A stretch of DNA of 64,000 nucleotides from Ulvibacterium sp. (lineage in GTDB: Bacteria > Bacteroidota > Bacteroidia > Flavobacteriales > Flavobacteriaceae): positions 434,001-498,000 of the forward strand of contig NZ_JANQOO010000020.1 in the NCBI RefSeq assembly GCF_028285715.1, in the 5' to 3' direction. The notes below the pieces were generated by a model. The model worked only from the letters and a program-made list of their open reading frames with translations. It was not told the DNA's origin and searched no databases. Below are positions 8,430 through 17,268 of the stretch, piece by piece. Both the position numbers and the translations under genes were made by a program. Positions within the stretch are counted from its first letter, which is position 1. Every line of letters begins with the position of its first letter.

Positions 8430-9344
8430 ATGAAGTTCAAGGAGTATTACAACATATTAAAAGTGAGCAGGGATGCCAGTGATAAGGATATTAAAAAAGC
8501 CTATCGCAAACTTGCCACGCAATATCATCCAGATAAAACGAAGGCAGATAAGGCATCAGAAGAAAAATTTAAGGAGATTTCGGAGGCTTATCAGGTGTTG
8601 GGAAATACCGAAAAGCGGAAACAATATGATGCCTTAGGCTCGGATTGGGAACAATTTCAACGGTCCGGTGCTAGCTATGATGAATTTATGCAGCAACGTA
8701 GCCAATACCAGCGCTCTAGAAATCGACAACGATATGCATATACAAATGCAGATTCCGGTTTTGGGAACGGAAGTGGTTTTTCGGATTTTTTTGAAGCTTT
8801 TTTCGGTAGCGGTGCGGGGAACAGGGGAGCATATGGGTTTCCAGGAGGGGATGTATCAGGTAAGGTAATTATAGACCTTACTGAAGCCTATCATGGAACA
8901 GAGCGATTACTTGAATGGGGCGGACAAAGGATAAAACTAAAAATTAAGCCTGGAGCCTATACTGGACTGCAATTGCGGGCCAAGGGCAGAGGTCAAAAAG
9001 GAAGCCAGGGACAAGCTGGAGATCTTTATGTTGATATAGAGGTACGGGAACATGCCATCTATAAAAGGGAAGGAGATCACCTGCATATGAACTTGTCCGT
9101 GGATGTTTTCAAAGCTCTTTTGGGAGGCAAACAAGATGTGATAACCCTATCCGGCAAGGTTAAGATTCCAATCAAGGAAGGTACCCAAAATGGCAAAACT
9201 ATCCGTTTAAGGGGCAAAGGGATGCCCAAATATGGCAAACTAGGACAGTATGGAGATTTGTTCGTAACCATCAATATACAACTACCGAACAAGCTTTCCC
9301 CAAGACAAAAAGAATTGATAAGGGAAATTCAAAATAGCCGTTAA
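8430..9344 (+). CDS. DnaJ-like co-chaperone (CbpA type)
   Basis: The 304-residue protein has an N-terminal J domain (residues 4-67) with the HPD tripeptide at 33-35. A Gly/Ser/Phe-rich linker (about 90-145) follows, then the DnaJ C-terminal substrate-binding domains (about 150-295). The zinc-finger cysteines of true DnaJ are absent, as in CbpA. It should stimulate the DnaK ATPase and deliver substrates. It follows htrA after a terminator and is 10-20 bp upstream of the thioredoxin gene, so it probably heads a short stress-related operon. Confidence 0.9.
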   Translation: MKFKEYYNILKVSRDASDKDIKKAYRKLATQYHPDKTKADKASEEKFKEISEAYQVLGNTEKRKQYDALGSDWEQFQRSGASYDEFMQQRSQYQRSRNRQRYAYTNADSGFGNGSGFSDFFEAFFGSGAGNRGAYGFPGGDVSGKVIIDLTEAYHGTERLLEWGGQRIKLKIKPGAYTGLQLRAKGRGQKGSQGQAGDLYVDIEVREHAIYKREGDHLHMNLSVDVFKALLGGKQDVITLSGKVKIPIKEGTQNGKTIRLRGKGMPKYGKLGQYGDLFVTINIQLPNKLSPRQKELIREIQNSR

Positions 9345-9363
9345 AGGCCCAAAATTGACAAAA

Positions 9364-9666
9364 ATGAAAGGAAACTTTTCGAACTTAATACAATCGGAAA
9401 AACCGGTTTTGGTCGACTTCCATGCAGATTGGTGCGGACCCTGCAAAATGCAGACCCCTATTCTGAAGGAGGTAGCCGCACAAGTGGGGGAAAAGGCCAA
9501 GATCATAAAAATTGATGTGGACAAGAACCAAAATATCGCCAATAGATTTCAGGTAAGGGGAGTGCCCACGCTGATACTCTTTAAAAATGGGGAAATAATC
9601 TGGAGGCATTCCGGTGTAACTGACAAAGCACAACTGGTAGGACTTATAGATAGGAATTCAGGATAA
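9364..9666 (+). CDS. Thioredoxin
   Basis: This 100-residue single-domain thioredoxin has the active site WCGPC (W23, C24, C27 from this start) and the cis-Pro loop GVPTLILF. It reduces protein disulfides in the cytoplasm; no signal peptide is present. The ATG at 9364 is chosen because it places the start close to the conserved first strand. A TTG at 9355 would add three residues. It is in the same orientation as and directly after the J-domain gene. Confidence 0.93.
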   Translation: MKGNFSNLIQSEKPVLVDFHADWCGPCKMQTPILKEVAAQVGEKAKIIKIDVDKNQNIANRFQVRGVPTLILFKNGEIIWRHSGVTDKAQLVGLIDRNSG

Positions 9667-9745
9667 TGGAAAGGATCATTCCACTTGATTATAGGGCAAT
9701 ACGTTTCACTTGGCTTTTAAGTAGCTTTGCACTAAAACCAGAGGT

Positions 9746-10537
9746 TTGGCAAAAAAATGGTTAATGAACCATTCTCCCATAGGATTGGTACTCTCGGGAG
9801 GTGGTGTACGGGGCATGGCACATATAGGGCTTATACGGGCTATGCAAGAATTGGGCATTTCTGCTCAAGTAGTCAGCGGAAGTAGTGTTGGTGCGTTGGT
9901 TGGGGCATTGTATGCCAATGGAAATTCGGTTTCTGAAATGCTTTCCTTTTTTAAGGAGACCCCTTTGTTCAAATACAATTTTTTGACCATCCTCAAGCCG
10001 GGATTTATCGATACGGATCGTTATTTTGAAATTTTTAAAGAATACTTTCCCCGAGATAGTTTCGCTTCATTGGAAAAAGATTTGCATGTGGTGGCCACCG
10101 ACCTTCAAAAAGGGGAGCAACAATTTTTTTCTGAAGGCGAACTTATCCGCCCACTACTGGCTTCCGCGGCTTTGCCTCCGGTTTTTAGCCCTGTGGAGCT
10201 CAACGGGAAACTATACGCAGATGGTGGCATAATGAATAACTTTCCTTCAGAACCCATAAAGAGCAGTGCAGATTATGTAATCGGGAGTAACGTATCCGCT
10301 GTGGGAGAACTTCATAAAAACGCCCTTAAAAACTCCATACAACTCACGGGAAGGGTTACTAGCCTTATGATTTATGCCATTAACAGGAAAAAATTATATT
10401 CCTGTGACTTATTGTTGGAATATAAAGAACTGGAAAAAATAGGTGTGTTGGACCGCACGGGAATCGAAAAGGCCTACACAATGGGATATGACTTGGCCAT
10501 GGAAACCCTGGAAAGGGAACTAAGGCAAACCGACTAA
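9746..10537 (+). CDS. Patatin-like phospholipase (RssA type)
   Basis: This 263-residue lipase-type acyl hydrolase shows the oxyanion motif SGGGVRG (17-23), the nucleophile elbow GSSVG with S47, and the DGG motif with D159 (YADGGIMNN), together the Ser-Asp dyad of patatins. No signal peptide is seen, so it is likely cytoplasmic and acts on membrane lipids. The start is TTG at 9746; an ATG at 9764 would remove six residues and is equally possible. It lies 79 bp after the thioredoxin gene, likely in the same transcript. Confidence 0.88.
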   Translation: MAKKWLMNHSPIGLVLSGGGVRGMAHIGLIRAMQELGISAQVVSGSSVGALVGALYANGNSVSEMLSFFKETPLFKYNFLTILKPGFIDTDRYFEIFKEYFPRDSFASLEKDLHVVATDLQKGEQQFFSEGELIRPLLASAALPPVFSPVELNGKLYADGGIMNNFPSEPIKSSADYVIGSNVSAVGELHKNALKNSIQLTGRVTSLMIYAINRKKLYSCDLLLEYKELEKIGVLDRTGIEKAYTMGYDLAMETLERELRQTD

Positions 10538-10793
10538 ACGGTCACCCGCTACAAGATTCGAAATCTCCTTATTTGTTAAAAATAGGGAATATTGCCAAAG
10601 GTCTCGATGAAATGCACAAACTCGAATCAAGGCAACATAATGTAAATAGCGTACCGACCCAATGGTTTTTTTTACAACAGTGTTTTTGGGTTGGACTTTT
10701 TGGCTAAAGTCAGGTTTAGGCCCAAATCTTGGTTTTTCTTCTACTTTTTTAAGGGAACTTTTCAGAAGAAAAGAAAAAGGCAACCCACTATTT

Positions 10794-11849
10794 CTAGACG
10801 TCGTCGTAATCTACGGTTAAGGTAGGGGTTGTGGGATGTGCTTGGCAAGTAAGGATAAACCCCTCTTCAATTTCACCGTCCGTTAAGATCTGATTCTTTA
10901 CCATTTCCGCCTTACCTTCGGTTATTCTGGCAATACAACTACTGCATACGCCGCCTTGACAGGAGTAGGGCGCGTCTATATTCTCTTTAAGAACGGCGTC
11001 CAATACCAGGGTTTTCTTGTCCATTGTTAGCGTAAATTCCTCATCTTCCAGGACTACGGTAAGTTGGGTTTGCCCTTCAATGGTTTCGGGTATCTCATCC
11101 AAAATCTCAGTAGTGGTAAACAGCTCAAAATGGATTTTGTCCTTAGGAACTTCCCTATCCTTGAGGGTATCGCTGACAAGATTGATCATAGCCTCCGGTC
11201 CACAAAGATAATAGGCATCAAAATCAACATTCTTGTGTTTGTTTTTTAACACATAGTTAACGGTGGAGACATCGATACGTCCAAATAGGGAATCGTTCTC
11301 ATGGGTTCGGCTATTGATGAAATACATAAAAAACCGATTGGCATAATCCAATTGTAGTTTTACCAGGTCCGTATAGAACATGGTTTCTTCGTATGAACGA
11401 TTCCCGTAGACCAATACAAACCGATTCTTGGGATGACTCTCCAAGACTGTGCGCACAATGCTCATAATTGGAGTTATACCGCTACCAGCGGCAAACGCAA
11501 CTATATTTTTCGGATTATCCGAAGGCTTAAACACAAACCGACCCTCCGGTGGCATAACTTCCAAAATATCCCCGATGGACAATTTAGTGTTGGCATAGTC
11601 CGAAAACCCGCCCTTATCCACTTTTTTTACCCCAATGGTAATTGTGTCTTTTTTGGGTACAGAACTAATGGAGTAGGCCCTGCGTAGCTCTTTTCCCTTT
11701 ATTTCCTTTTTTATGGTAATGTATTGCCCGGAAATAAAATGGTAGGTCTGCAATAAGTCCTTGGGAATTTCCAAGGTGATCGCAACCGAATTAGGGGTTA
11801 ATGATTTTATTTGTTTTACAACTAGAGGATGGAAATTGGGCATATTCAA
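10794..11849 (-). CDS. Ferredoxin-NADP reductase-like flavoprotein with 2Fe-2S domain (PaaE type)
   Basis: The 351-residue protein carries an FAD-binding barrel with RAYSISS (about 60-66), an NAD(P)H domain with GSGITPIMS, and a C-terminal plant-type ferredoxin domain with cysteines 297, 302, 305 and 335. This order matches PaaE-like reductases, which pass electrons from NADPH to an oxygenase or desaturase. No phenylacetate genes are nearby, so a different partner, such as a fatty-acid desaturase, is likely. It is a single minus-strand gene with about 120 bp before the divergent DUF5687 gene. Confidence 0.9.
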   Translation of the reverse strand: MNMPNFHPLVVKQIKSLTPNSVAITLEIPKDLLQTYHFISGQYITIKKEIKGKELRRAYSISSVPKKDTITIGVKKVDKGGFSDYANTKLSIGDILEVMPPEGRFVFKPSDNPKNIVAFAAGSGITPIMSIVRTVLESHPKNRFVLVYGNRSYEETMFYTDLVKLQLDYANRFFMYFINSRTHENDSLFGRIDVSTVNYVLKNKHKNVDFDAYYLCGPEAMINLVSDTLKDREVPKDKIHFELFTTTEILDEIPETIEGQTQLTVVLEDEEFTLTMDKKTLVLDAVLKENIDAPYSCQGGVCSSCIARITEGKAEMVKNQILTDGEIEEGFILTCQAHPTTPTLTVDYDDV

Positions 11850-11972
11850 AAAAATTTGTGCAAAATTACTAAAGCAATCTCCATTTTAGACCGAAATGTT
11901 AAAAAAATAACAGCATATTGTAACAAACATGGACTTTACCGCACTAACTTGCCATAAAGAACACTGACCGGA

Positions 11973-13442
11973 ATGTTTAGATATTTCATCAACCTGCAAT
12001 GGAAGTCTTTTTTTAGGTCGGCCTCCCTAGGTAAAGGGCTTGCCCTAAAAGTTTTGATGGTTTTCTTTGCCTTGTATATGATGGTTTCGTTGATTTTGGC
12101 GGGATCGGGCCTTTTTTTTCTTCTACAAAAGATTTTTCCTGGAACGGACCCTTTGCACAAATTGAGCGAGTTTATGCCCTACTGGTTGATTACAGAACTT
12201 TTTATCCGATATTTTATGCAAAAACTTCCGGTAATGGAAGTGAAGCCCTTTCTTGCGTTGCCCATAAAGAAAAGCGCTATTGTTCATTACATCCTAGGGA
12301 GGTCCGGAATATCGTTTTACAATTTCATGGGGCTGTTTATATTCGTTCCTTTCGCTATAGTGCTTTTGACTCAGGGATACCCATTATTAAATGTTGGCTT
12401 TTGGTTACTTGCGATTGCATTCCTGGTGCTTATGGTGAACTATGTAAATTTCATCATCAATAAAAGTGATAAGGCGTTCCTAATTTTGGCCGGATTACTG
12501 ATTGCATTCTATGCTTTGGAGCAGTTTACCATTCTTCCTATTACCGACTACGCTGGTACAATCTTTTACGCCCTTTATGAATATGAATTCCTTTTTACGG
12601 TTCCACTATTCCTATCTTTTTTAGCATACTTTTTTAATTATGCATATTTAAGAAAAAGGATTTTTTTGGATGATTCATTGGGTAAAAGGACCAAAACGGC
12701 AGCTACTTCGGACTTGGCATGGACCAAGCATTTTGGGAGTATCGCTCCATTTTTACAATTGGATTTGCGAATGATATGGCGCAACAAACGCACAAAAACA
12801 CAGGTATTTATTTCCTTGGCCATGATTTTATACGGATTGGTCTTTTATACAATGGGTGATTTTGCCCTTACCTCCAGTATGATGGTATTTGTAGGGATTT
12901 TTATTACAGGTATTTTTTTGACGAATTTTGGCCAATTCGTTCCTGCATGGGATAGTGCATACTACAGTATGCTCATGTCCCAGAACATCCCATTACGGAA
13001 ATATTTAGATTCCAAGGCAGGGCTGATTTCCGTAAGTGTTGTTGTTATGTTCTTACTTTCAATTCCTTATGTATATTTTGGATGGCAAGCTTTGGCAATT
13101 AATTTTAGTGCGGCACTTTATAATTTAGGGATAAATATCCCGATGATACTACTTTTTGGTTCTTTAAATAAAAAGCGGATTGATTTGAAAAAAAGTGCCT
13201 TTTCCAACATGCAGGGTACGGGAGCTGCGCAATTTTTGGTTATTATACCCCTGTTGGGACTTCCTATACTAATTTTTACCCTCTTAAAGTTTTTGGTTTC
13301 TTTTGAGGCCGGGCTGTTGGCATTAGCGGTTCTGGGCCTATTAGGCTTTTTCCTCCGAAATAGACTTTTGGATGGTATCACGGAGCTTTACCGAAAAAAG
13401 AAGTACGGCATGATTGCCGGATTTAAACAACAAAATAGTTAG
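11973..13442 (+). CDS. DUF5687 ABC transporter permease
   Basis: This 489-residue polytopic membrane protein has roughly 12 hydrophobic segments grouped in two halves. Length, the N-terminal FRYFINLQWKSFFRSASLG type start and the adjoining ATPase gene fit the DUF5687 family of Bacteroidetes ABC-2-like permeases. The ATP-binding gene follows 21 bp downstream, so the two form an export system. The substrate cannot be told from sequence. Confidence 0.85.
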   Translation: MFRYFINLQWKSFFRSASLGKGLALKVLMVFFALYMMVSLILAGSGLFFLLQKIFPGTDPLHKLSEFMPYWLITELFIRYFMQKLPVMEVKPFLALPIKKSAIVHYILGRSGISFYNFMGLFIFVPFAIVLLTQGYPLLNVGFWLLAIAFLVLMVNYVNFIINKSDKAFLILAGLLIAFYALEQFTILPITDYAGTIFYALYEYEFLFTVPLFLSFLAYFFNYAYLRKRIFLDDSLGKRTKTAATSDLAWTKHFGSIAPFLQLDLRMIWRNKRTKTQVFISLAMILYGLVFYTMGDFALTSSMMVFVGIFITGIFLTNFGQFVPAWDSAYYSMLMSQNIPLRKYLDSKAGLISVSVVVMFLLSIPYVYFGWQALAINFSAALYNLGINIPMILLFGSLNKKRIDLKKSAFSNMQGTGAAQFLVIIPLLGLPILIFTLLKFLVSFEAGLLALAVLGLLGFFLRNRLLDGITELYRKKKYGMIAGFKQQNS

Positions 13443-13463
13443 GTAAAAAAAGATACTTGTACC

Positions 13464-14162
13464 ATGATTACTGCACAAAAACTAACCAAGAGATACGGAA
13501 ACCAAATCGTTTTAAATTTGGAACGACTGGAAATTCCTAAAGGACAAAGTTTTGGATTGGTTGGGAACAATGGGGCAGGGAAAACTACCTTTTTTAGTCT
13601 GATATTGGATTTGATTAGCCCCACCACTGGCTACATCATTAATAACGATGTTCGTGTAGATACCAGTGAAGCCTGGAAACCCTTTACTGCTTCATTTATT
13701 GATGAAACCTTTTTGATCGGATACCTTACTCCTGAGGAATACTTTTACTTTATTGGGGAGCTTCGCAATCGGAATAAGGCCGATGTAGATATGCTTTTGT
13801 CCCAATTTGAGAATTTCTTTCACGGTGAGATTCTGGGCCAGAATAAATACTTAAGGGATTTGTCCAAAGGCAATCAAAAAAAGGCCGGTATTGTGGCCTC
13901 ATTCATCGGAGACCCTGAAGTTGTCATATTGGACGAACCCTTCGCCAATCTTGATCCGACCACCCAGATCCGTTTAAAAAGAATTATTAAGGACCTAACG
14001 GATAATAGGGAGATTACTGTCTTGATTTCAAGCCATGACCTCATTCATGTTACCGAAGTTTGTGAACGGATCGTAGTACTGGACAAGGGAGAAATAGTAA
14101 AGGATATCCAAACCTCCACCGAAACCTTACAGGAATTGGAGCATTTCTTTGCAGGGGAATAG
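13464..14162 (+). CDS. ABC transporter ATP-binding protein
   Basis: The 232-residue nucleotide-binding subunit has Walker A GNNGAGKTT (34-42), signature LSKGNQKK (about 131-138), Walker B VVILDEP with the D-loop NLDP, and the switch His in SSHD. It powers the DUF5687 permease encoded just upstream. Size and motifs fit single-domain ABC-2 exporters of the CcmA type. It is convergent with the SnoaL-like gene, 63 bp away. Confidence 0.95.
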   Translation: MITAQKLTKRYGNQIVLNLERLEIPKGQSFGLVGNNGAGKTTFFSLILDLISPTTGYIINNDVRVDTSEAWKPFTASFIDETFLIGYLTPEEYFYFIGELRNRNKADVDMLLSQFENFFHGEILGQNKYLRDLSKGNQKKAGIVASFIGDPEVVILDEPFANLDPTTQIRLKRIIKDLTDNREITVLISSHDLIHVTEVCERIVVLDKGEIVKDIQTSTETLQELEHFFAGE

Positions 14163-14225
14163 TATAAAGGGCTTCCATAAAATCAATGAAAACCCTCTTT
14201 TGAAAGTGCAAATCAATTTTTTGGA

Positions 14226-14600
14226 CTATCCCTGGGGCCCCATTGGCGTAAAGAAAAATTCCTCATAGGTTATTTTTCCATCTTCCACCTTATAGAGACA
14301 TATTTCTTCCATGGTACTCCTAGGTGCTCCTTTGAAGGTAACATCCATTTTCATGGTACACGAAAAGAATTTGTCCGCTACCAAGGGGTCTGAAACTTCC
14401 ATGCCATGCACTTCTTCTACCATATTGTTAAAATCTTGCATTTTCTGTTTTACACCTTCTAGCCCGTGGACTTCCTTGGCGGGTGACCCATCCGGCTCTA
14501 TGCTTGTAATATCCTGCCCGTAAAGCTCTTCTACAGCTTCTGAAAATCGTCCATGCCTGCAATACGCTACTAATTTGTCCGCTACTTCTTGTGTGCTCAT
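14226..14600 (-). CDS. SnoaL-like / NTF2-fold protein
   Basis: The 124-residue protein has the cone-shaped NTF2-like pattern: an N-terminal helix pair (VADKLVAYCRHGRFSEAVEEL), the acidic strand starting SIEP, and alternating strands to the end. Bacterial members of this SnoaL-like group are small ligand-binding or isomerase-like proteins of mostly unknown substrate. It is followed by a DUF2461 gene upstream on the same strand, 32 bp away. No further function can be assigned. Confidence 0.8.
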   Translation of the reverse strand: MSTQEVADKLVAYCRHGRFSEAVEELYGQDITSIEPDGSPAKEVHGLEGVKQKMQDFNNMVEEVHGMEVSDPLVADKFFSCTMKMDVTFKGAPRSTMEEICLYKVEDGKITYEEFFFTPMGPQG

Positions 14601-14632
14601 TTGTCTTCTTTTTTATGATTAAAAATTGGATT

Positions 14633-15292
14633 TTATTCAAACGACTGGTCTAAATAGGAATTCAAGGGTTTTATGGCCTTAAAATGGCTCAGAATCTCGT
14701 CGGTCAATCCATCGGAACCAAAGAAGGGCTCAATTGGAAACTCAGCGAAGGCATAAAATTGTTTGTTATAAATATGTTCGGTTTTCTCCGCAGTTGAGAT
14801 TAGGCTTTTGTCCAAACGTTTCGCTTTTTCACCCTTAAGTTGACCAAAGGCATTTTTAAATTCCTGGTTTGCAAGAATATCCAAAAAATCCCCTGTTCTC
14901 GATGCGATAAGGTTCCTTATCCTTTTGAGCTGAGGGGTACGTATCATGAAAAGTCCGCCACCCACATGAATATTTTCCGCATCGATACCTAGATAGTAAC
15001 CGGGGAGTTCCGATTTTTTTCCATTGGGGGAAAACCCGGCCTTCATGATAAGGTTGTAAGGCGATTTATCCTTTGAAAAGCGTACATCACGATTAATTCG
15101 GAACATCGCTTTCTTGGAATCTGTTGGAATACGGTCGTCCCATTGCGTGAGTACGGGAAGTATTTCATCAAGCAAACTTAAGAACGGTGCCTTAACGTCA
15201 TTTTCATACCTTTTTTTATTGGTATGGAACCATTCCTTATGATTGTTTTTTTGAAGTTCCTTAAAAAAAGAGATGTAAGCGGGAGTAATCAT
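14633..15292 (-). CDS. DUF2461 (TIGR02453) family protein
   Basis: The family is recognised by FFKELQKNNHKEWFHTNKKRYE near the N-terminus and by MFRINRDVRFSKDKSPYN with GYYLGID further on. The ATG at 15292 is used because the DUF2461 domain begins there (219 residues). The frame stays open to 15361, but those 23 extra residues look unrelated. Biochemical role unknown; the protein is soluble. It lies between a SnoaL-like gene and a small conserved gene on the same strand. Confidence 0.87.
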   Translation of the reverse strand: MITPAYISFFKELQKNNHKEWFHTNKKRYENDVKAPFLSLLDEILPVLTQWDDRIPTDSKKAMFRINRDVRFSKDKSPYNLIMKAGFSPNGKKSELPGYYLGIDAENIHVGGGLFMIRTPQLKRIRNLIASRTGDFLDILANQEFKNAFGQLKGEKAKRLDKSLISTAEKTEHIYNKQFYAFAEFPIEPFFGSDGLTDEILSHFKAIKPLNSYLDQSFE

Positions 15293-15374
15293 TCTTAGAA
15301 GTTTTACGGTTTCTTGTGTTAATGACGATCGTGCTTCTGTTTTATGGACAAAGCGGCACAAATAATTTAGGGTA

Positions 15375-15692
15375 TCAACCTTTTTCTTTTATTAACTGCA
15401 GGGCTATCTCGGTAAGATTCTCCCACTTTTGATTCTTATCGAAGTCTACCTCATACCAACCTTTCAAAGGCTTCTTGGTTTTGAAAGGGCTGAATTCCTG
15501 CATCTGCACATCGAGACGGTGAATAGGATAATCCTTTCCGAATTTGAACACCATTTTATTTTTTCTCGACAAAAAGGCGAATACCTTTTTCTTATAATGA
15601 ATTGCGGGGGAACGCATCATTTTGCCTTCGGTTACATCTGCATATCTGGCACAGACCTGAGTCCTTATTTCCTCGAATTTTTCCAACTCCAT
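15375..15692 (-). CDS. Small conserved hypothetical protein
   Basis: The 105-residue basic protein contains KMMRSPAIHYKKKVFAFLSRKNKMVFKFG. That pattern resembles the small alpha/beta proteins of the TfoX-N/YjbR-like group, with a C-terminal segment PLKGWYEVDFD. No catalytic motif is visible. The ATG at 15692 fits the start of the first helix. Same strand as the DUF2461 gene, 82 bp upstream of it. I do not recognise a definite function. Confidence 0.7.
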   Translation of the reverse strand: MELEKFEEIRTQVCARYADVTEGKMMRSPAIHYKKKVFAFLSRKNKMVFKFGKDYPIHRLDVQMQEFSPFKTKKPLKGWYEVDFDKNQKWENLTEIALQLIKEKG

Positions 15693-15890
15693 GAAATCAA
15701 AGCTACAAAAGCAGTGGATATGTGGATGAGGTAAAATCCGCCACTTTTAAGGGTTGTTTGTGCCAAGCAGTATCATTACATTTATGGTATGGTAATTCGC
15801 AAAAACAAATTGAACTCCCATAAGGATTTGATACAGGTTAGATTTCAACACGGGACTATGGAATTTGTGGGAAATCCCTAAAAACAGCGT

Positions 15891-16904
15891 ATGAAACACG
15901 TAAGTATTTTGGTTCCAAAGGGCAATGCCATTCTGAGCAATGTAGTGGGAACTTTTAAGGTTTTGTTGGCCACCAATCAGTTTTTAAAACAGACCCGTGC
16001 CAGGGAAGATGATTTTTTTGATGTGCATTTGGTTGGTCTGGAAAAGGACCTATCGCTGTACAACGGATTGTTCAGCATACATTGCGATAGTACAATAGAT
16101 GATATAAAAAGAACGGATTTGATTTTGATCCCGGCGCTAAGGCCAGACAAATTGAACGAAGATCTGGAACAGAATCAAGGCTTCGTGTCCTGGATATTGG
16201 AACAGCGTAATAAGTACCAGGCCGAGGTCGCCAGTATGTGCATGGGCGCTTTTGTACTGGCACGGACCGGGTTGGTGGATGGTAAGCAATGTGCCACGCA
16301 TTGGGCGGGTATGGAACTGTTCAGAAAAATGTATCCACAAGTAAATTTGGTTTCCAACAAAGTGGTAACGGACGAAGATGGAATTTATTCCAGTGGCGGG
16401 GCGTTTTCATTCTTAAATCTTATGCTCCACTTAATCGAAAAATATTGTGGCCGAGGACCGGCCATTTATATCTCCAAATTTTTCGAAATCGACTTTGACC
16501 GCGAGAATCAAAACCAGTTTGCCATATTCCAAGCGCAAAAAGATCATGAGGATGAGGCCATACGGCAAGCCCAAAAATATATTGAAGGCAATGTGGCCGA
16601 GAAAATTTCGGTTGAGGAACTAGCCAAGAAGTATGCCATTAGTAGGCGCAATTTTGTACGTCGATTCAAAAAAGCTACGCAGAACACCCCTTTGGAGTAT
16701 ATTCAACGGGTTAAAATTGAGTGGGCAAAACGAAGTTTTGAATCTACTCAGCACAATGTGAACGAGGTTATGTACCAAGTGGGTTACGTTGATCAAAAGG
16801 CTTTTCGAACTATTTTTAAAAAATATGTAGGTCTTTCACCTATCGCATACAAGAATAAATACAACAGAAGCTTTTCCAATTTCAATAGTCCTACGGCCTG
16901 GTGA
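15891..16904 (+). CDS. GlxA-type AraC regulator with DJ-1/PfpI domain
   Basis: The 337-residue protein has an N-terminal DJ-1/PfpI class I amidotransferase-like domain (about 1-190) with the nucleophile-elbow Cys at 117 (SMCMGAF) and THWAGMEL. It also has a C-terminal AraC double helix-turn-helix (about 230-325; RRNFVRRFKKATQNTPLEYI, VGYVDQKAFRTIFKKY). The N-terminal domain in such regulators is thought to bind a metabolite rather than act as an enzyme. It is transcribed alone and no obvious target gene adjoins it. Confidence 0.92.
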   Translation: MKHVSILVPKGNAILSNVVGTFKVLLATNQFLKQTRAREDDFFDVHLVGLEKDLSLYNGLFSIHCDSTIDDIKRTDLILIPALRPDKLNEDLEQNQGFVSWILEQRNKYQAEVASMCMGAFVLARTGLVDGKQCATHWAGMELFRKMYPQVNLVSNKVVTDEDGIYSSGGAFSFLNLMLHLIEKYCGRGPAIYISKFFEIDFDRENQNQFAIFQAQKDHEDEAIRQAQKYIEGNVAEKISVEELAKKYAISRRNFVRRFKKATQNTPLEYIQRVKIEWAKRSFESTQHNVNEVMYQVGYVDQKAFRTIFKKYVGLSPIAYKNKYNRSFSNFNSPTAW

Positions 16905-17268
16905 TTGTTATATTGGGCAAGCAGTGTTGAAAATACACTTTTGTGATTTTTTTCAGAAAAAGACTACCCGGTTCGTTAGGTATTTGGTTATGATATTGGA
17001 AATGTGCTTTCCCTCGATGTTCTTCAATGGATTTCCTTCAACGGTCTATGTATTGGCCTAATCCAAAACAAAGGCACTATAGTACAAACTATGTAGTCTG
17101 TATGATTTACACTTTCTCTAACATGACGAGATGTGCCTTTGGTTTTTCTCAGCAGGCATGGGTAATTTACAGACCTGGGCCAACCCCTTTCTTTTTAACT
17201 TTTTATCGACCAACTACATAATAATCCCGTTGTTTTTAAGTTAACCTTATGTAAGTACAAACGGAATT
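16905..17268. other. Intergenic region with a long-range inverted repeat
   Basis: No gene is supported in these 364 bp. CAAAGGCAC (17069-17077) pairs exactly with GTGCCTTTG (17133-17141). Inside the loop ATAGT/ACTAT (17079-17092) can form a small stem, and the right arm is followed by TTTTTCTC. This could be a terminator with a large apical part or a structured leader upstream of the porW-like gene. Confidence 0.45.

Noticed and set aside
9666-9764. 32-codon frame between thioredoxin and patatin
   Set aside because: It overlaps the patatin start and has no recognisable feature.
10520-10783. Minus-strand frame after the patatin gene
   Set aside because: Sequence composition is not protein-like, and it is antisense to the patatin stop region.
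17027-17221. 64-codon plus-strand frame before the porW-like gene
   Set aside because: Contains the arms of the inverted repeat at 17069-17141, which explains the sequence better.
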